DNA of 64,000 nt from JAFAZJ01 sp050183765. Its GTDB lineage: Bacteria > Pseudomonadota > Alphaproteobacteria > Reyranellales > Reyranellaceae. Both the position numbers and the translations under genes were made by a program. Below the pieces are notes generated by a model that was not told the origin of the DNA, did not search any database, and worked only from the letters and a program-made list of their open reading frames with translations. Numbering within the stretch: the first letter of the stretch is position 1; each line of letters begins with the position of its first letter. The DNA lies in NCBI GenBank assembly GCA_050183765.1, contig JBFXAZ010000006.1:25988-89987 (forward strand), written 5' to 3'. This document shows, one piece after another, positions 8,389-15,413 of the stretch.

Positions 8389-8578
8389 GTTCGAGGAGTA
8401 CGAGCGGCAGCTGGCTGAGCGCAAGGCAGCGCTTGGCCTGACCGGCTACGACTACGTCCCGCGCAACAGCGGGCAGCGGCGCACGCCCGAGAAGCGGGCG
8501 ATCCTGGCCGAGCTCAAGCGCATGAACAGCCCGTTCCTCATCGGTGTCGATCTCGATCCGCCGGCCGACGAGGGCTGA
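8375..8578 (+). CDS. small hypothetical protein paired with the nucleotidyltransferase
   Basis: 67 residues beginning MRVIEFEEYERQLAERKAAL. It has a charged, probably helical N-terminal half, then G-Y-D-Y-V-P-R-N and a C-terminal KRMNSPFLIGVDLDPPADEG. No family recognised. The GTG start at 8375 was chosen because GGAG lies ten bases upstream inside the preceding gene, and the protein reads naturally from there; the open frame continues to 8282 but only out of frame with the real upstream gene. The stop is immediately next to the stop of the convergent uvrD. Likely partner of the nucleotidyltransferase by overlap; role unknown. Confidence 0.6.
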   Translation: MRVIEFEEYERQLAERKAALGLTGYDYVPRNSGQRRTPEKRAILAELKRMNSPFLIGVDLDPPADEG

Positions 8579-10984
8579 TCACGCCGTCTGGACGAAGCTG
8601 TCGAGGACCTTCTTGGGGCCGGCTTTCTCGAACTCGATGTCGAGCTTGTTGCCGTCGATGGCGGTGATCTGGCCGTAGCCGAATTTCTGGTGGAAGACGC
8701 GCTGGCCGACCGAGAGCGAATCGGCGGGGCGGTCGCCCTGCGCGCGGCGGTCGTCGAAGGTGTCCTCCCTGCCGAAGCGGCCGCGCTGGAACTGGCCGCG
8801 ACCGCTGCCCGATCCGCGCGTGGCGCCGCCGATCTGGCGCGCGCGCTTCCAGTCCGGGCCCCAGTCGACGCTGTCGACGTCGACATCGGTCATGCCGGAG
8901 CCGCCGCGCAGGCCGCCGAAGTGGCCGGTGGAGGCGGTGCCGTAGAGGCCGGCATCGCTCGACGCCTCGACGTGCTCGGGCGGCAGCTCCTGCACGAAGC
9001 GCGAGGGGATCGCCGCCTGCCACTGGTTGAACACGCGGCGATTGGCGGCGAAGGAGATGTAGGCCCGCTTGCGCGCGCGGGTGATGCCGACATAGGCCAG
9101 CCGGCGCTCCTCCTCGAGGCCGGCCAGACCGCTTTCGTCGAGCGCGCGCTGGTTGGGGAACAGGCCCTCCTCCCAGCCGGGCAGGAAGACGGTGTCGAAC
9201 TCCAGTCCCTTGGCGGCGTGCAGGGTCATGATGTTGACCATGTCGCCGCCGGCGCGTTCGTTGCCCTCGGTGACCAGCGCCACGTGCTCGAGGAAGCCCG
9301 ACAGCGAGTCGAACTCCTGCATGGCGTTGACCAGTTCCTTGAGGTTCTCCAGCCGGCCGGGCGCCTCGGGCGAGCGGTCGCGCTGCAGCATCTCGGTGTA
9401 GCCGGACTCGTCGAGCATGGTCTCGGCGACCTCGACATGCGTCATGCCTTCGATCATGTCGCGCCAGCGCTCGAAACCCTTGACGAGGTCGGTAAGGCTC
9501 TTGCGCTGCTTGGCCTTGAACTCGTCGGTCTCCAGCGCGCGCCGCGCAGCCTCGAACAGGCTCACGCGCTGCGTCTTGCCGATGTCGCGCAGGGTCTTCA
9601 GGGCCGATTCGCCGAGACCGCGGCGCGGCACGTTGTAGATGCGCTCGAAGGCGAGATCGTCGTCGGGCTGCGCGATGATGCGCAGATAAGCCATCGCGTC
9701 GCGGATTTCCTGGCGCTCGTAGAAGCGCGGCCCGCCGATCACCTTGTAGGGCAGGCCCAGCGTGATTAAGCGTTCCTCGAACTCGCGCGTCTGGAAGCCG
9801 GCCCGCACCAGGATGGCGATCTGCGACAGCGCGTGCTTCTCGCGCTGCAGCGCCTCGATCTCCTCGCCGACGGCGCGCGCTTCCTCGTCGCCGTCCCACA
9901 CGCCGCGCAGGCGCACCTTGTCGCCCTCGGCGACATCGGTCCACAGCGTCTTGCCCAGCCTGCCCTCGTTGTGGGCGATGACGTGGCTGGCGGCGGCGAG
10001 GATGTGCGGCGTGCTGCGGTAGTTGCGCTCCAGCCGGATGATGGTCGCGCCCGGGAAGTCCTTCTCGAAGCGCAGGATGTTGCCGACCTCCGCGCCGCGC
10101 CAGCCGTAGATCGACTGGTCGTCGTCGCCGACGCAGCAGATGTTGCGCTGCTGGTCGTTGCCGCCCTGCGCCAGCAGCCTGAGCCACAGATACTGCGCGA
10201 CGTTGGTGTCCTGGTACTCGTCGACCATGATGTAGCGGAAGCGCCGGTGGTAGTCGGCGAGGATGTCCGGGTGCTGCTGGAACAGCGTCACGCAGTGCAG
10301 GATGAGGTCGCCGAAATCGGCGGCGTTGAGCTGCGCCAGTCGCTCCTGGTACTGCTTGTAGATGTCGACGGCGCGGCCGTTGGCGAATTCAGCCGAATCG
10401 TCCTGATTGCCGACCTTGTCGGGCGTCAGCGCGCGGTCCTTCCAGCGCTGGATCACGCCGCTGAGCACGCGTGCCGGAAACTTCTTGTCGTCGATGCCCT
10501 CGACTTCCATCAGCTGCTTGAGCAGCCGGATCTGGTCGTCGGTGTCGAGGATGGTGAAGTTGCTCTTCAGTCCCACGAGCTCGGCGTGGCGGCGCAGGAT
10601 ACGTACGCCGATCGAATGGAAGGTGCCCAGCCACAGCCCGTCGGCGGCATGGCCGATCAGCTGGCCGACGCGGTCGAGCATCTCGCGCGCCGCCTTGTTG
10701 GTGAAGGTCACCGCCAGGATCTGGCTGGGGAACGCCTTGCGGCTGAGCAGAATGTGGGCGATGCGCGTGATCAGCACGCGCGTCTTGCCCGTGCCGGCGC
10801 CGGCCAGCACCAGCAGCGGACCCTCGGTGTGCTCCACCGCCTGGCGCTGGGTCTCGTTGAGCCTGCCCAGATGCTCGACCGCGGCCGGCGCCGGCGGCGC
10901 GGGCACGAAGCCGCCGCGGCGGCGCGCCCCGGGCTGCGGGCCTGAGTCCTCCGGCTCGTCGGTCAACTCGAAGGGATCGGACAT
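8579..10984 (-). CDS. uvrD: ATP-dependent DNA helicase UvrD/PcrA
   Basis: An 801-residue superfamily 1A 3'-5' helicase for excision and mismatch repair and for clearing replication obstacles. Walker A AGAGTGKT is at residues 61-68, TFTNKAAREM follows, then the DEYQDTN Walker B, GDDDQSIYGWRGA, ERNYRST, the VNIMTLHAAKGLEFDTVFLPG motif and VGITRARKRAY. The C-terminal Tudor-like module (VGQRVFHQKFGYGQITAIDG...) is present, then a Gly/Arg-rich linker. The ATG at 10984 was chosen since the family begins here; the frame runs on to 11314 through the LprI-like pseudogene. A partial second copy of residues 71-181 lies at 12911-13242. Confidence 0.96.
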   Translation of the reverse strand: MSDPFELTDEPEDSGPQPGARRRGGFVPAPPAPAAVEHLGRLNETQRQAVEHTEGPLLVLAGAGTGKTRVLITRIAHILLSRKAFPSQILAVTFTNKAAREMLDRVGQLIGHAADGLWLGTFHSIGVRILRRHAELVGLKSNFTILDTDDQIRLLKQLMEVEGIDDKKFPARVLSGVIQRWKDRALTPDKVGNQDDSAEFANGRAVDIYKQYQERLAQLNAADFGDLILHCVTLFQQHPDILADYHRRFRYIMVDEYQDTNVAQYLWLRLLAQGGNDQQRNICCVGDDDQSIYGWRGAEVGNILRFEKDFPGATIIRLERNYRSTPHILAAASHVIAHNEGRLGKTLWTDVAEGDKVRLRGVWDGDEEARAVGEEIEALQREKHALSQIAILVRAGFQTREFEERLITLGLPYKVIGGPRFYERQEIRDAMAYLRIIAQPDDDLAFERIYNVPRRGLGESALKTLRDIGKTQRVSLFEAARRALETDEFKAKQRKSLTDLVKGFERWRDMIEGMTHVEVAETMLDESGYTEMLQRDRSPEAPGRLENLKELVNAMQEFDSLSGFLEHVALVTEGNERAGGDMVNIMTLHAAKGLEFDTVFLPGWEEGLFPNQRALDESGLAGLEEERRLAYVGITRARKRAYISFAANRRVFNQWQAAIPSRFVQELPPEHVEASSDAGLYGTASTGHFGGLRGGSGMTDVDVDSVDWGPDWKRARQIGGATRGSGSGRGQFQRGRFGREDTFDDRRAQGDRPADSLSVGQRVFHQKFGYGQITAIDGNKLDIEFEKAGPKKVLDSFVQTA
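10443..10774. repeat. duplicated block 1, copy A (inside uvrD)
   Basis: A 332-bp segment of uvrD that recurs at 12911-13242 with the same length and about six substitutions by my count (roughly 98% identity). Copy A is in the intact gene. Confidence 0.95.
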
Positions 10985-10990
10985 GGGCTC

Positions 10991-10996
10991 CGTATA
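10991..10996 (-). promoter_or_regulatory. -10 box just upstream of uvrD
   Basis: TATACG on the minus strand with six bases (GAGCCC) before the ATG at 10984, placing transcription at or beside the start codon. The -35 is poor. The partial copy of this segment at 13242 lacks both this box and the start codon. Confidence 0.4.
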
Positions 10997-11396
10997 GCAT
11001 GTGGATGGCGCGGTCGGCGGCGGCTTTACCGCGTGCTCTTGTGGACGCCATGTTCGAGGCGCTGAATCCCTCTTGGAAAGAGAAGCGAAAATGCGGTCCG
11101 CCGTCGCCTCCCACTCCTGCGGGCAAGCCTCCGCCCGGCAAGCCACCGGCCGACCCGAACTTCGATTGCACCAAGGCCAAGAGCGGGTGCGAGAAAGTGG
11201 TCTGCGCCAACGCCCATCTGGCGGCGCTCGATCGCACCCTCGCCGAGGTTTACGCCAAGGAGCGCGCACGGCCCGACACCGCAGGGCCGGAACGCTGGCC
11301 GAGCCGCAGCGCAAGTGCCTGGCCGATCTTTACCGGGCGCGCACCACGGCGCTGGCCGCCGCCGCGACGACCACGCCGGCGTCGAGCGCGCCCCGG
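10997..11396 (+). pseudogene. broken copy of the LprI-like (DUF1311) gene, copy A of duplicated block 2
   Basis: Aligns to the intact gene at 13334-14113 and to its upstream region from 13243. The start codon survives at 11091, but a net 32-bp loss in the signal-peptide region shifts the frame. The domain sequence NFDCTKAKSGCEKVVCANAHLAALD is therefore read from a different frame than the ATG. A further 78 bp (26 codons) is missing between short GCCGCCGGGC direct repeats that are both present in the intact copy. Homology stops near 11396, where a fragment of another gene begins. Decayed duplicate. Confidence 0.85.
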
Positions 11397-11557
11397 TCGG
11401 GCAGGCGGCCGAAGTCGTGCGCGCTGCCGAAATGGGTGCCGGCCGCGACGCGCAGCAGCCGCGCCAGCGTGCGCCGCTGCGCGGCCACGGCATCGACGCG
11501 TCGCGCCGATAGGGCGCGCGCAGCCACCAACGCGCGGATCACCGGAATCAGCAGCAT
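11396..11557 (-). pseudogene. 5' fragment resembling a GH3 (auxin-responsive-promoter-like) family gene
   Basis: Reading leftward from an ATG at 11557, about 54 residues look like the N-terminus of bacterial GH3-family acyl-acid ligases: a hydrophobic start (MLLIPVIRALVAARA), an AAQRRTLARLLRVAAGT stretch, then FGSAHDFGRLPD, matching the family's T-x-F-G-x-x-H-G-F pattern. After that the frame runs into the complement of the LprI-like pseudogene, so the rest of the gene is lost. Identification is by motif resemblance only. Confidence 0.5.
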
Positions 11558-11892
11558 CGGCTGAATCCCATCACGAGGCCGGCCGAAGCGGGACTACCCT
11601 CGCGGTGCTCGCAGCCCATGCATCGAGACGCCCGCGGTGTGGCCTCCTCGGCGTCAGGTCGGGGTGTGTCGCAGCCATATGCGATGCCCCCGGTAGAATT
11701 CCCGGCAATAAATTGCCTGAACGAAAATGCGGCCTGCACAGTCGGCCTTTCGTTCGGCCGATGCCGGCATCTGGCAGCAGTCCGACGCGACGGCCATCAC
11801 CGAGCTGAAGGCCGACGAATGCGCAACCCGCAAGACACGCGAAAAACGACTGCGGACTCGACCTCAGCCACAACTCCCAATAGATCGCACGA
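11558..11892. other. no gene recognised in mosaic segment
   Basis: About 335 bases of mixed composition. Short open frames exist on both strands (for example 11727-11915 rightward) but none shows natural amino-acid composition, a ribosome-binding site or a known motif. Probably debris between rearranged fragments. Confidence 0.5.
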
Positions 11893-12294
11893 TCAAGCCA
11901 TTGCGGCCAGCATAAGCTTGCAGTCCCAAACGAAGTTCTTGCGGATTCCATCGGGCTCCTTGAATTCGTGGTCGACGAGTTCGATTCGGTCGAGCGACCT
12001 GAACCACGGGCGGGCCGGCGGCCGATTGACGCCGATCCACGCGGAGTTCTGAAGCAGGCGAGATCTGCGGAACGAAAGACTGAAGAGTGCGAGCGATGGG
12101 TCATCTTTGTGCTCGTTCCAGTTCCACACGCACTCGCCCGAGTCGGGACCCTGGGGACCACCCAGCCAGCTCCACCGGGTCAGCACAGATCCGGTGGAAA
12201 TTTTTATTTCAGTGATCTCCAGCGTTCCCGCGTGCTTCTTTGAGATCTTGTGAAAAATGCTGATCTTGTCGATCCTTGTCTCTTGAGCTGCCAT
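11893..12294 (-). CDS. hypothetical protein, 133 residues
   Basis: Unrecognised. It starts MAAQETRIDKISIFHKISKK and has a balanced, natural-looking composition rich in Trp, Asp and Lys, including G-E-C-V-W-N-W-N-E-H and a Pro/Arg stretch (VNRPPARPWFRSLDRIEL). There is no signal peptide or membrane segment. Base composition is clearly lower in GC than the surrounding chromosome, especially at the 5' end, which suggests acquisition by transfer. A GAGATGAGA purine stretch precedes the ATG. It lies between a GH3-like fragment and a possible transposase remnant, so its expression is doubtful. Confidence 0.5.
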   Translation of the reverse strand: MAAQETRIDKISIFHKISKKHAGTLEITEIKISTGSVLTRWSWLGGPQGPDSGECVWNWNEHKDDPSLALFSLSFRRSRLLQNSAWIGVNRPPARPWFRSLDRIELVDHEFKEPDGIRKNFVWDCKLMLAAMA

Positions 12295-12369
12295 GATCTC
12301 ATCTCACAAGAAAAGTGTTCACGGGCGGTGAAAAATCAAAAAGGGCCAATCGATTAGACTAGAGCGATA

Positions 12370-12600
12370 AGCGTACCACATACCAGAGCCACGGTCGCAG
12401 GCGGTTGGGCTGCGTCCATGGGGGCAGTCTTCTGGTCAAGGCCCGCACCCGTCCCGGCGTCATAGGTTCGATCAGCCCCACGCCCGTCTCCCTTGGATAG
12501 CGCAAACCTTCGCGCGAGCATCGTCGTCTCCATGGAGTCTCTTGCACTCGACGGAATCGAGGTCTGCCAACGTCATTCAACTCTTTTCAGTCAGGCTCTA
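12370..12600 (-). mobile_element. possible IS5-family transposase remnant with one terminal end
   Basis: Reading leftward, a decayed frame contains C-S-R-E-G-L-R-Y-P-x6-G-L-I-E-P-M-T-P. This resembles the N-terminus of IS5/IS427-group transposases (R-E-G-L-R-Y-A-S-D-x-T-D-A-E-W-A-L-I-E-P-x-x-P-P). About 100 bases upstream the sequence GAGCCTGACTGAAAAGAG (complement of roughly 12579-12596) looks like an IS terminal repeat. The frame loses similarity after about 50 residues and no right end was found. Weak but specific resemblance. Confidence 0.35.
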
Positions 12601-12910
12601 AGTTTTCGGCCGCAGGGCCATGGCGCGCGGGAACCCGCGCGCGATCGTGTCCGGTCCCAACGGCACGCGGATGTACTCGCGGCGCTCCCACATCGGCAGC
12701 TGATCGTCGTAGGCGGCGCTTCCCAGCCATCCATCCTGGCCGCCGAACAGCAGGAACCAGTTGGCGTCGGGATCGGCCATGTCGGAGATGTGGCGCGATT
12801 GCGAGCCATAGCGCGCGTCGTGTCGACCATTCACGAGGTCGTGCGCGGTCTTCATCATGGTCTCGCGCGATCCGCCCGCCGGCAGGTCGGCGGCGACGAA
12901 GCTGCCGCCA
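12598..12910 (-). pseudogene. 3' fragment resembling a penicillin acylase family gene
   Basis: The last ~104 codons of a leftward frame resemble the C-terminus of N-terminal-nucleophile penicillin acylases. They include an S-R-x-I-x-D-M-x-D-P-D stretch followed by GGQDGWLGSAAYDDQLPMW (family pattern G-Q-S-G-x-x-x-S-x-H-Y-x-D-q-l-p-l-W), then RREYIRVPL and a closing ALRP. Upstream it is joined in frame to the uvrD fragment instead of the acylase body, so it cannot be a working enzyme. Confidence 0.6.
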
Positions 12911-13242
12911 CAGCGCTGGATCACGCCGCTGAGCACGCGTGCCGGAAACTTCTTGTCGTCGATGCCCTCGACTTCCATCAGCTGCTTGAGCAGCCGGATC
13001 TGGTCGTCGGTGTCGAGGATGGTGAAGTTGCTCTTCAGTCCCACGAGCTCGGCGTGACGGCGCAGGATGCGCACGCCGATCGAGTGGAAGGTGCCCAGCC
13101 ACAGCCCGTCGGCGGCATGGCCGATCAGCTGGCCGACGCGGTCGAGCCTCTCGCGCGCCGCCTTGTTGGTGAAGGTCACCGCCAGGATCTGGCTGGGGAA
13201 CGCCTTGCGGCTGAGCAGAATGTGGGCGATGCGGGTGATCAG
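12911..13242 (-). pseudogene. internal fragment of uvrD, duplicated block 1 copy B
   Basis: Encodes UvrD residues about 71-181 (LITRIAHILLSRKAF... to ...ARVLSGVIQR) with a few changes. The Walker A motif, start codon and -10 box are missing because the 222 bases corresponding to 10775-10996 are absent. The left edge is fused to the acylase-like fragment and the right edge to the region upstream of the intact LprI-like gene. Open frame 12598-13404 therefore reads through a chimera. Confidence 0.9.
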
Positions 13243-13750
13243 GCATGTGGATGGCGTGGTCGGCGGCGGCTTTACCGCGGGCCTTGTGGACGCCATGTTC
13301 ACGGGACTGAATCCCCTCCGAAAGAGACCGAGAATGCGGCGAGTTTCAGTATCGGTGTTGCTCTGCCTGGTGGCTGGTGTCGCCGCGGCCCAAACGCCGC
13401 GCACGCCGCCGGCAAAGCCGCCGGCCGGCCCGAGCTACGATTGCACCAAGGCGAAGAGCGGGCGCGAGAAGGTGGTCTGCGCGCATGCCGATCTGGCGGC
13501 GCTGGATCGAACGCTGGCCGAGGTCTACGCGAAGGAGAAGGCGCGGCGCGACGCCGCCGGGCAGGCCGAGCTGCAGCGCGAGCAGGTTCGCTGGCTGGCC
13601 GGTATTCCCAACACTTGCGGCGTGCCGGATGCCGCCGGGCCGGAGCGCTGGGCGGAGCCCCAACGCAAATGCCTCGCCGATCTCTACCGTGCGCGCACGA
13701 CCGCGCTGGGCGGCGCCGCGACGATCACGCCGGCGTCGAACTCGCCGCGA
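13243..13750 (+). repeat. duplicated block 2, copy B (upstream region and 5' half of the LprI-like gene)
   Basis: Matches 10997-11396 apart from the deletions described there. The shared start is GCATGTGGATGGC. Identity is clearly lower than in block 1, which suggests relaxed selection on copy A. Confidence 0.85.
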
Positions 13751-14113
13751 TCGGTGATCGGCCGCTTCACCCTGGTCCTCCCCTCCGACGACGCCGGCAG
13801 CGGGCGGCTGAGCGTCTCGCCGGCAGCCGGCGGCAAGTATCGCGTGCGGCTGGAAACCGTGATCGGGCCGATGGCCCATACCTGTGCCATCGACACCATG
13901 CACGCCGTTCTCGAGGGCGGGATGGTGCGGGTCAGCGCGCCTGCCGAGATCTACGACCGCAAGAACGCCGTGATGAAACCCATGCCTTGCAACTTCCGCA
14001 TCATCAGCACGCTGGAGGGCGTCCGGGTCGATGTCGGCGATTCCCAGGAGGCCTGCCGCGCCTTCTGCGGCGCCCGCGCGTTCTTCCACGGCGACTACAA
14101 GAGGGCGAAGTGA
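13334..14113 (+). CDS. LprI-like (DUF1311) exported protein
   Basis: A 259-residue protein with a cleavable signal peptide (MRRVSVSVLLCLVAGVAAAQ). It then has an LprI/DUF1311 domain at about residues 35-125: YDCTKAKSGREKVVC, LAALDRTLAEVYAKEKA, EQVRWLAGIPNTCG and KCLADLYRAR, with paired cysteines suited to the periplasm. LprI of mycobacteria inhibits lysozyme, but most members are uncharacterised. The C-terminal ~130 residues form a second, unrecognised region rich in paired cysteines (CAIDTMHA, CNFRI, CRAFCGARAFF). The ATG at 13334 follows a GAGACCGAGA stretch. Intact parent or sister of the broken copy at 10997. Confidence 0.75.
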   Translation: MRRVSVSVLLCLVAGVAAAQTPRTPPAKPPAGPSYDCTKAKSGREKVVCAHADLAALDRTLAEVYAKEKARRDAAGQAELQREQVRWLAGIPNTCGVPDAAGPERWAEPQRKCLADLYRARTTALGGAATITPASNSPRSVIGRFTLVLPSDDAGSGRLSVSPAAGGKYRVRLETVIGPMAHTCAIDTMHAVLEGGMVRVSAPAEIYDRKNAVMKPMPCNFRIISTLEGVRVDVGDSQEACRAFCGARAFFHGDYKRAK

Positions 14114-14123
14114 GGGGCGGATC

Positions 14124-14280
14124 TTCCTTCTCCCCGCGCAGGCGGGGAGAAGGTGCCCGAAGGGCGGATGAGGGGCTTCGCCAGGTGTCGACGGCGCCGA
14201 TTGTCGTCGTTGCACGAGAAGCCCCTCATCCGCCTCGCTGGCGCTCGGCACCTTCTCCCCGCCTTCGCGGGGAGAAGGGA
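14124..14280. repeat. interspersed palindromic repeat, family R, copy 1
   Basis: A long inverted element. Each end is a small hairpin (TTCTCCCCGC.../...GCGGGGAGAA), followed inward by GGTGCCCGAAGGGCGG and ATGAGGGGC, with the complement on the other side and a variable centre. Copies 2-3 at 16464 and 47527; a shorter relative at 22184. It lies between the LprI-like gene and the first HtrA-like gene. Confidence 0.85.
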
Positions 14281-14345
14281 GAACGACCAGTATGCTTCCG
14301 TCGCCGCCCCGGCGTGCTACGCTGCGTGACCGGCTGGAGGTCGAT

Positions 14346-15392
14346 ATGGCCGACCGCACATTCTTCCTGAAATCATCGCTCGCCGCGCTGCTGTCGCTGG
14401 CGTTGTCGGCGCCGCTCGTCCAGGCGCAGCCGGCGGACAGGCCGACGGCGACGACCGCCCCCGCGCCGCGTCCGCTGAGCGATGCGGTGAAGGCGGTCCT
14501 GCCGTCGATCGTGACGGTGAGGACCACGGTGCCACGCGAGGCGCGCAGCGCGCGCAGCCTCGGCACCGAGCGCGAGGGACAAGGCGTCGTCATCGACACG
14601 GAAGGCCTGGTGCTGACCGTGGGCTATCTCGTGCTCGAGGCCAGCGGCGTCGAGATCGTCGACAACAACGGCAGGCACGCCTCGGCGCTGATTGTCGCCT
14701 TCGACAACGATTCCGGTTTCGGGCTGGTGCGCACGGTGGTGCCGCTGAAGGTCGCGCCGGTCGTCTTCGGCGATTCGGACAGGCTGAAGCAGCGCGACGG
14801 CGTGGTGATCGCCGGCGCCGGCGGCGAGGACAAGGCGGTCCACGGCCTGGTCGCCGATCGGCGGCAGTTCGCCGGCTACTGGGAATACCTGCTCGACAAC
14901 GCCATCTTCACCGTGCCGCCCTATCGCAACTGGGGCGGCGCGGCGTTGCTCGACGAGCAGGGTGCGCTGATGGGCATCGGCTCGCTGCAGGTGCCCGATG
15001 CCTATCGCGGCGGGCGCATGTACCCGGGCAACATGTTCATCCCGATCAACCGGCTGAAGCCGATCTTCGAGACCATGAAGTCGGGACACCGGCCCGAGGG
15101 CTCGCGGCCTTGGATCGGCATCACGACGCGCGAGGCGCGCGGCCGCCTGATCATCGCCAACGTGCAGCCCGGCAGCCCGGCCGAGAGCGCCGGCCTGCGA
15201 CGCGGCGATGTCGTGCGCTCGGTCGGCGGCACCGAGGTCGATTCACTGGCGGATTTCTACAGCAGTCTATGGGCGACAGGTCCGAGCGGGACGATCGTCA
15301 CCCTGGGCATCGATCGCGGCGGTGAGCGGGTCGACGTCCCGGTGCGGTCGGGCGATCGATACAAGTACCTGCGCCTCGACAGCAGCCTCTAG
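14346..15392 (+). CDS. HtrA/S1C-like protein with PDZ domain, catalytic triad lost, exported
   Basis: A 348-residue relative of DegP/HtrA. It has a signal peptide (residues 1-33, ending VQAQ), a trypsin-like fold and a PDZ domain at about 255-335 (PWIGITTREARG..., GSPAESAGLRRGDVV). Aligned to DegP, the catalytic His (T-N-N-H-V-V) is Tyr94 in TVGYLVLEA, the Asp is Gly124 in NDSGFGLVR, and the Ser of G-N-S-G-G is Gly197 in RNWGGAAL. It therefore cannot be a serine protease of this mechanism and is more likely a scaffold or peptide-binding protein in the periplasm. The ATG at 14346 follows GGAGG. It is followed after 21 bases by a paralogue. Confidence 0.8.
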   Translation: MADRTFFLKSSLAALLSLALSAPLVQAQPADRPTATTAPAPRPLSDAVKAVLPSIVTVRTTVPREARSARSLGTEREGQGVVIDTEGLVLTVGYLVLEASGVEIVDNNGRHASALIVAFDNDSGFGLVRTVVPLKVAPVVFGDSDRLKQRDGVVIAGAGGEDKAVHGLVADRRQFAGYWEYLLDNAIFTVPPYRNWGGAALLDEQGALMGIGSLQVPDAYRGGRMYPGNMFIPINRLKPIFETMKSGHRPEGSRPWIGITTREARGRLIIANVQPGSPAESAGLRRGDVVRSVGGTEVDSLADFYSSLWATGPSGTIVTLGIDRGGERVDVPVRSGDRYKYLRLDSSL

Positions 15393-15413
15393 CCCCCGAA
15401 CGAGGAGACCACC

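Noticed and set aside
12440..12490. tRNA-like GGTTCGATC sequence
   Set aside because: The T-arm stem does not pair and no acceptor or anticodon arm can be drawn around it.
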